Positions 60,000 through 64,000 of a DNA stretch of 64,000 nucleotides are shown piece by piece. Source of the DNA: Sarcophilus harrisii (taxonomy: Eukaryota > Chordata > Mammalia > Dasyuromorphia > Dasyuridae). The notes under the pieces were generated by a model that saw only the letters and a list, made by a program, of their open reading frames with translations, ran no database searches and was not told the origin of the DNA. Where the stretch lies: NCBI RefSeq assembly GCF_902635505.1, contig NC_045429.1, positions 429,749,669-429,813,668 on the forward strand. Reading direction: 5' to 3'. Both the position numbers and the translations under genes were made by a program. The first letter of the stretch is position 1. Each line of letters begins with the position of its first letter.

Positions 60000-60450
60000 C
60001 CCATCTATCTCCCTGTCTATCTATCTGTCTATTACAAAGAGTGGGAGTCATAACCTGAGGACCCACAAACCTAATCTCCTTGGGGGCTAAAGGGCACAGC
60101 TGTGTAACATAGCAGACACTTCCTGCACATTAGGGACCCTGACATCATACCTGGGGCGATAGAAAGTAGGAGAGAGGAAGTTGTCAGAATCAGTGACCCT
60201 TCCCCACTTCATCCACCCACAGGGGATCCTAGAGCTTGCTAAGTGGCACTTAGCTCTCCTTAGCCCCGTCCCCAGTTCCCAGAGCTCTAGTCTGACCATC
60301 TGGATGCCTGCCAGGGCCAGTTGAAGGGAGGGAGGAGATGGCCAGATGGAGTTAGATCAGCATGAAGGAAAAAGATGGATAAATATACCTGCTTTGCCCA
60401 AGGGTGGAGGAAGAGGTGGGGGATGGCAACACAGGGATGGACCTGAATCT

Positions 60451-60478
60451 GTGTGTGTGTGTGTGTGTTTGTGTGTGA
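60451..60478. repeat. (TG)n microsatellite
   Basis: TG run with one T interruption. Confidence 0.9.
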
Positions 60479-60554
60479 TATCACAGTAAAGAGCACAGGA
60501 CTAGGAATGAAGAAGCCTAGGTTCAAGTCTCAACTCTTCTACTTACAAGTTGGG

Positions 60555-60777
60555 AAGGTAGGTGATAATTAGAGAACCTGGCCTAAAATCAAGAAAATGC
60601 AAGTTCAAATTTGATTCAGACATTTACAAGCTGTGTGATCCTAAGCAAGTCACTTTACCCTGTCTACCTCAGTTTTCTTATCTGTAAAATGAGCTGGAGA
60701 AGTAAAAAGCAAACCACTCCAGTATTCTTGCCAAGAAAAGCCCAAATGGGGTGACAAAGAGTCAGAGGTGACAACAG
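60555..60777 (+). repeat. MON1-type SINE
   Basis: 'gcaagttcaaatttgattca', 'cctaagcaagtcactttacc', 'agcaaaccactccagtattc' and 'gggtgacaaagagtcagagg' in order. Confidence 0.88.
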
Positions 60778-60789
60778 CCATCTTGGATT

Positions 60790-60925
60790 ACAAAATCACC
60801 TTAGTTTCCACTGCATAACAAGGCACTTTCACTTATACTGTCATATTTGATCCTCTCAGCAAGTCTGTGAAGTAGTCGGGACAGATGTGATCATACCCAT
60901 TGTACAGATAGAAAAACTGGAGGCC
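60790..60925 (-). repeat. MIR/CORE-SINE, reversed
   Basis: 'caaggcactttcacttatac', 'gatcctctcagcaagtctgt' and 'tgtacagatagaaaaactgg' in reversed order. Confidence 0.65.
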
Positions 60926-61064
60926 CATCATGTGGCATGATTTCACCTTGCTTCCCAAAGCCCTGTCCCAGAGAACAGCAGACTTCTAAATTTAGCCCTA
61001 TTTATGCCCCCTGCACAGACTTTCAGCATGAAAAAGAGGACAAGACTGGACTGAACTCGGAATG

Positions 61065-61215
61065 AATAATTACTATTCATCTGCTCTGTACTAGACAGAG
61101 GGCTACATCCTGAGGGAAAGAGAAGGAAAACAAAACAATCCCTGCTGAGCTTACACTCTTGGAGGAATAGATGATATGTATACAGAGAATTAGAAAGCAA
61201 GCGAGAATGAAAAGG
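61065..61215 (+). repeat. Head of the unassigned dispersed repeat
   Basis: 'ctgctctgtactagacagag', 'aaaacaaaacaatccctgct' and 'gagcttacactcttggagg' match the family at 17,755. Confidence 0.5.
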
Positions 61216-62231
61216 TCCCAATGAAACAGGCTAGGAAATTTCAAGGAGGAAGAGAACAGTTTTATTTGGGGGTGCGATAAAAGGTCCATGGAAGGATAAT
61301 AGGGGATAAGTGCCTTAGAAGAAGAGGAAGATTTTGCCAAGAGAAAACGGAGGCGTGAAGGACAGATCTGGAGCTTCATGGCGAATGCTCAGGGCCAGGC
61401 GAGGCGCACTGATTCTGAGAACAGCTGGCGGGCTAACTTTGTTTATTTGTAGGGAGCATGGAGAGTCCCTCTGGCAGAGTGAATAGAGAACCGGCCTTGG
61501 AGCTGGTAAGACTGTCTCTGGCTGGGTGAGCCTGGCTCCATCTCTCTCCGTTCCCAAGGAGGCTGCCCTCACCCTGACTTCTGAGATCCCTGCCAGTTCT
61601 GGCTTTGTGACCCTGTCATCAGCCTCAGCCTAATTCACTGGGGATACCCCAATCTTCCTGCATCCAAGCTTGAAGGCGCTTCTCTGCTCCAAAAAATTCT
61701 CTTAACCTGTCTCCCTTCTCCATTGGAGCGGTTACCAGTCCCTTAGATTCTCCCTACAAAGGGTCTCTTCCTCCACACTCCCATAAACACTATCCCCATT
61801 CCGAGCTCCCCTTGCCCTTCTCAGGAACTGCCTCTTCACGTGGGAGAGGGAAGGGGGAGGAGAGATTGATATATGAAATAGATGGCCATTTCTGGAAAGA
61901 GAAATCACTAACAGCTGCCAGGAATCCATGTCTTGGAAGACGTGGCAGGGAAGAAGGAGAATATTCCGCTCATGGAGCAAAGGCTGGGTGATGGGAGAGG
62001 GAGGAACCAGTATGGGGAACAGTAGGTGAGTCTGGCTGGAAGGCACAGTCAGAGTCTATTAATTGACTTGCTTGAAGCCATTTGGCCAGATAGTGGTAAA
62101 ATCAGGTCTTGCAAGTAACATCTTAGAGAAATGTGGTGTAACTGGTCTTGAAACTAAGATCCAAGTTCAAGTTCAGCCTTTCATCCAAAGGGGTTATGGG
62201 GCCCCGAGCAAGTCAATTAACCTCTCAATTT
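61216..62231. other. Intron 1, unassigned sequence
   Basis: Contains a degraded SINE-like block near 61,440-61,560 and another near 62,130-62,230. I searched both strands for a signal-peptide exon with a phase-1 donor and did not see one. Confidence 0.4.
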
Positions 62232-62455
62232 TGGAAGCCAGAGGTATCAAGCTCAAATAGAAAGGGAGCCATTAAGCACTTGATTGTTGATCCATATGTA
62301 AGGATCCCTGCAGCCACACACTGACTTAAAAATTACACAATAATACCTATTCAATTTTTGTTTATTTTGTTAAATATTTTCCAGTTATATTATAACTTGA
62401 TTTAGGAGTAGTAGTGGGTGGGGTGAATTTGACAACTCTGCCCTAGACAAGTCTC
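62232..62455. mobile_element. Non-autonomous DNA-transposon-like element, copy 2
   Basis: 'gaggtatcaagctcaaatag' head, 'gtaaggatccctgcagccac', 'tttattttgttaaatatttt' and 'gaatttgacaactctgccc' tail. The ends (gaggtatcaagctcaaa and ttgacaactct) are approximate inverted repeats. Same family as 29,125-29,340. Confidence 0.65.
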
Positions 62456-62689
62456 TAAGACAATTAATGGCAGAGAAGATGCTGACCTTCATTGATAGTT
62501 TCCCAGTTTGGAATTCCCCATACTGGTGAAATAAATCACGGGTTCAAACTCTATCCTAAATATGTTTACACTAAGGCAGAAGCCTGAATTGTAAGAACTC
62601 TGGAGGTTTCTACCACTTTCTTGGGATAGTTTTGCACCAAACTGGGAAGAGAATCCGGGAATCCCAATTCCCGGCTAGGGCTTGCTAGA

Positions 62690-62830
62690 CTGTTCATCAG
62701 CATCCTCGGGTAGAATGTGTGCATAAGCATGTCAGTGTACACTTCTGCGTAGAGTGCCTTGCACACAGTTGGGGCTCTATACAGTTTTTTTTAAATGAAT
62801 GGAAGGATGAAAGAATGAATGAATAAATGT
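62690..62830 (+). repeat. L2 3' end with (GAAT)n tail
   Basis: 'agagtgccttgcacacagtt' and 'ggggctctatacagtttttt', ending in a GAAT run. Confidence 0.6.
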
Positions 62831-63109
62831 ACACACGTATGTGTGTGTCAGGCTGCGCGCCACTGGGCCCACTCCCTGCATTTCTGCGTAGAACTTCATA
62901 CAATTGTTCTCCAGTCATCAGGGTGCCTGGAAAGGGCAAAAAGGGAAAGAGCTGGGAAAGAAAAACTCTTTGAATGTTTCATAAGGTCAGATGCGGAGGA
63001 GGGAATCAGCCCAGACACAATGAGAGCAGCAGCTGAGAGCGTGTGGCTGCGTGCACCTCAGAGACGCTTGAACCTAGACACCTACAAACACAGAGATATA
63101 AACACTCTC
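62831..63109. other. Intron 1, unassigned sequence
   Basis: No repeat or exon recognised. Confidence 0.35.
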
Positions 63110-63298
63110 TTATCTCTCTTCTCCTTCCATTCCTCTATCTCTGTCTGTCTGTCTCCCCTCTTTCCCTCCTTCTCTCTGTCCTTTCCTCATTTTTCTTTCC
63201 CTTCCCTCTGTCTTTCTCTCCCCACATCCTTACCTTTTCTCTTTTTTTCTCCTTTCTTCCTCCTTTCCTATTTTCCTCTCCCTCCCTTCTTTCCTTGA

Positions 63299-63332
<34 letters not shown>

Positions 63333-63334
63333 CC
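63110..63334. repeat. Pyrimidine tract ending in (CA)n
   Basis: CT-rich low-complexity sequence to about 63,306, then about 13 CA units. Confidence 0.9.
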
Positions 63335-63429
63335 CACAGACACATTCAAATACACCTCCTTTAGATATAAGGATTACACAGAGAGACTATAATTTTCTTC
63401 TCTAGGAACCTTTAAAGATTATATAGTAT

Positions 63430-63660
63430 ATATTTAGAGCTGGAAAGGATTCTGAAACTATTTATTCTGACATTTCCTTTCCCCTCCCCCTATTTTATAG
63501 ATAAAAAAATCCTGAAGTTGGGAGAGGTTGGATGGTTTCCCCATTATAGTCAAGGAAACTGTGGCACTTACAAGCGGGTGACTGGTCCAGGGCCACACAG
63601 CAATTAAACAAAATCCAGTTCGTCCTGATTCCAAATCTGCCCTAACCATCGTGCAATCAT
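63430..63660 (-). repeat. MIR/CORE-SINE, reversed
   Basis: 'gagctggaaaggattctgaa' start, 'gtgactggtccagggccaca' and the reversed head 'ctaaccatcgtgcaatcatg'. Confidence 0.72.
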
Positions 63661-63879
63661 GCTGCATCTTTTTTGTGTGTGGGGTGGGGTGGGGTGGGGG
63701 GAAGAACATAAAGATTTTAATCCAGTTCTGATTCCCAATCCAGCACTATTTCTACAGTGGAGGAGATGCCTCTGATTTTTTTTTTCATCTTTCCCCTCAA
63801 GAAAAAGCCATTACCTTTTTCTTAGCACCTAAACTTAGAATAAATACAATCACTTCCTAATTTGAATGTTTTAAGTGTC

Positions 63880-64000
63880 TTCCTTCTCCAATTCATCCCA
63901 CACATTGCTGCTAAAGTGATCTTCCAAAACGATCTTCCCACAGCACAAATCAGATGGCTATTCTTCTACTTAATAAACTCCAGTGGTTCCCTATTACCTT
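63880..64000 (+). mobile_element. L2 LINE fragment, running off the right edge
   Basis: 'cacattgctgctaaagtgat', 'cttcccacagcacaaatcag' and 'taataaactccagtggttcc' are L2 blocks. The copy continues beyond the window. Confidence 0.7.

Overview
This is a stretch of mammalian nuclear DNA, almost certainly from a marsupial. The non-coding sequence is filled with tRNA-derived CORE-SINEs of the MAR1/MON1 type (head near GGCAGCTAGGTGG, tail near GACTGAACAACAA). It also holds marsupial-type L1 3' ends, and old L2, MIR, L3/CR1 and RTE fragments. I cannot tell which marsupial it is.

Layout. Bases 1 to about 41,060 look intergenic and repeat-dominated, and I find no protein gene there. The notable items are a full-length 7SL RNA retropseudogene (6,827-7,128, minus), an L3/CR1 reverse-transcriptase remnant (13,440-14,490), a remnant of a CR1/L3 ORF1 esterase-like domain (about 16,600-17,250, minus), a 1.5 kb L2 (26,950-28,490), a roughly 180 bp tandem duplication (37,757-38,115) and several AT-rich or tetranucleotide arrays.

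The only protein-coding gene I can support is TMEM132E, on the minus strand. Eight coding exons lie between 56,639 and 42,487. All have GT/AG boundaries and compatible phases, and together they encode 1,054 residues ending in a transmembrane helix and a long cytoplasmic tail. The first exon, with the signal peptide, is not seen; intron 1 must be at least 7.4 kb and run past the right edge. A GC-rich 3' UTR of about 1.4 kb ends at overlapping AATAAA signals (41,083-41,092).

Bases 56,640-64,000 are intron 1 of that gene and contain repeats and microsatellites. I recognised no LTR retrovirus-like element, CRISPR array, functional RNA gene or unfamiliar gene system. The best leads for follow-up are the 7SL copy, a TAGCAG tandem splice acceptor in TMEM132E, the higher-order GATA/TATC array about 54 bp from the last splice acceptor, two young-looking tandem duplications, and several unique stretches that may be conserved non-coding elements. 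Repeat family names come from recalled consensus sequences, not from a database search.
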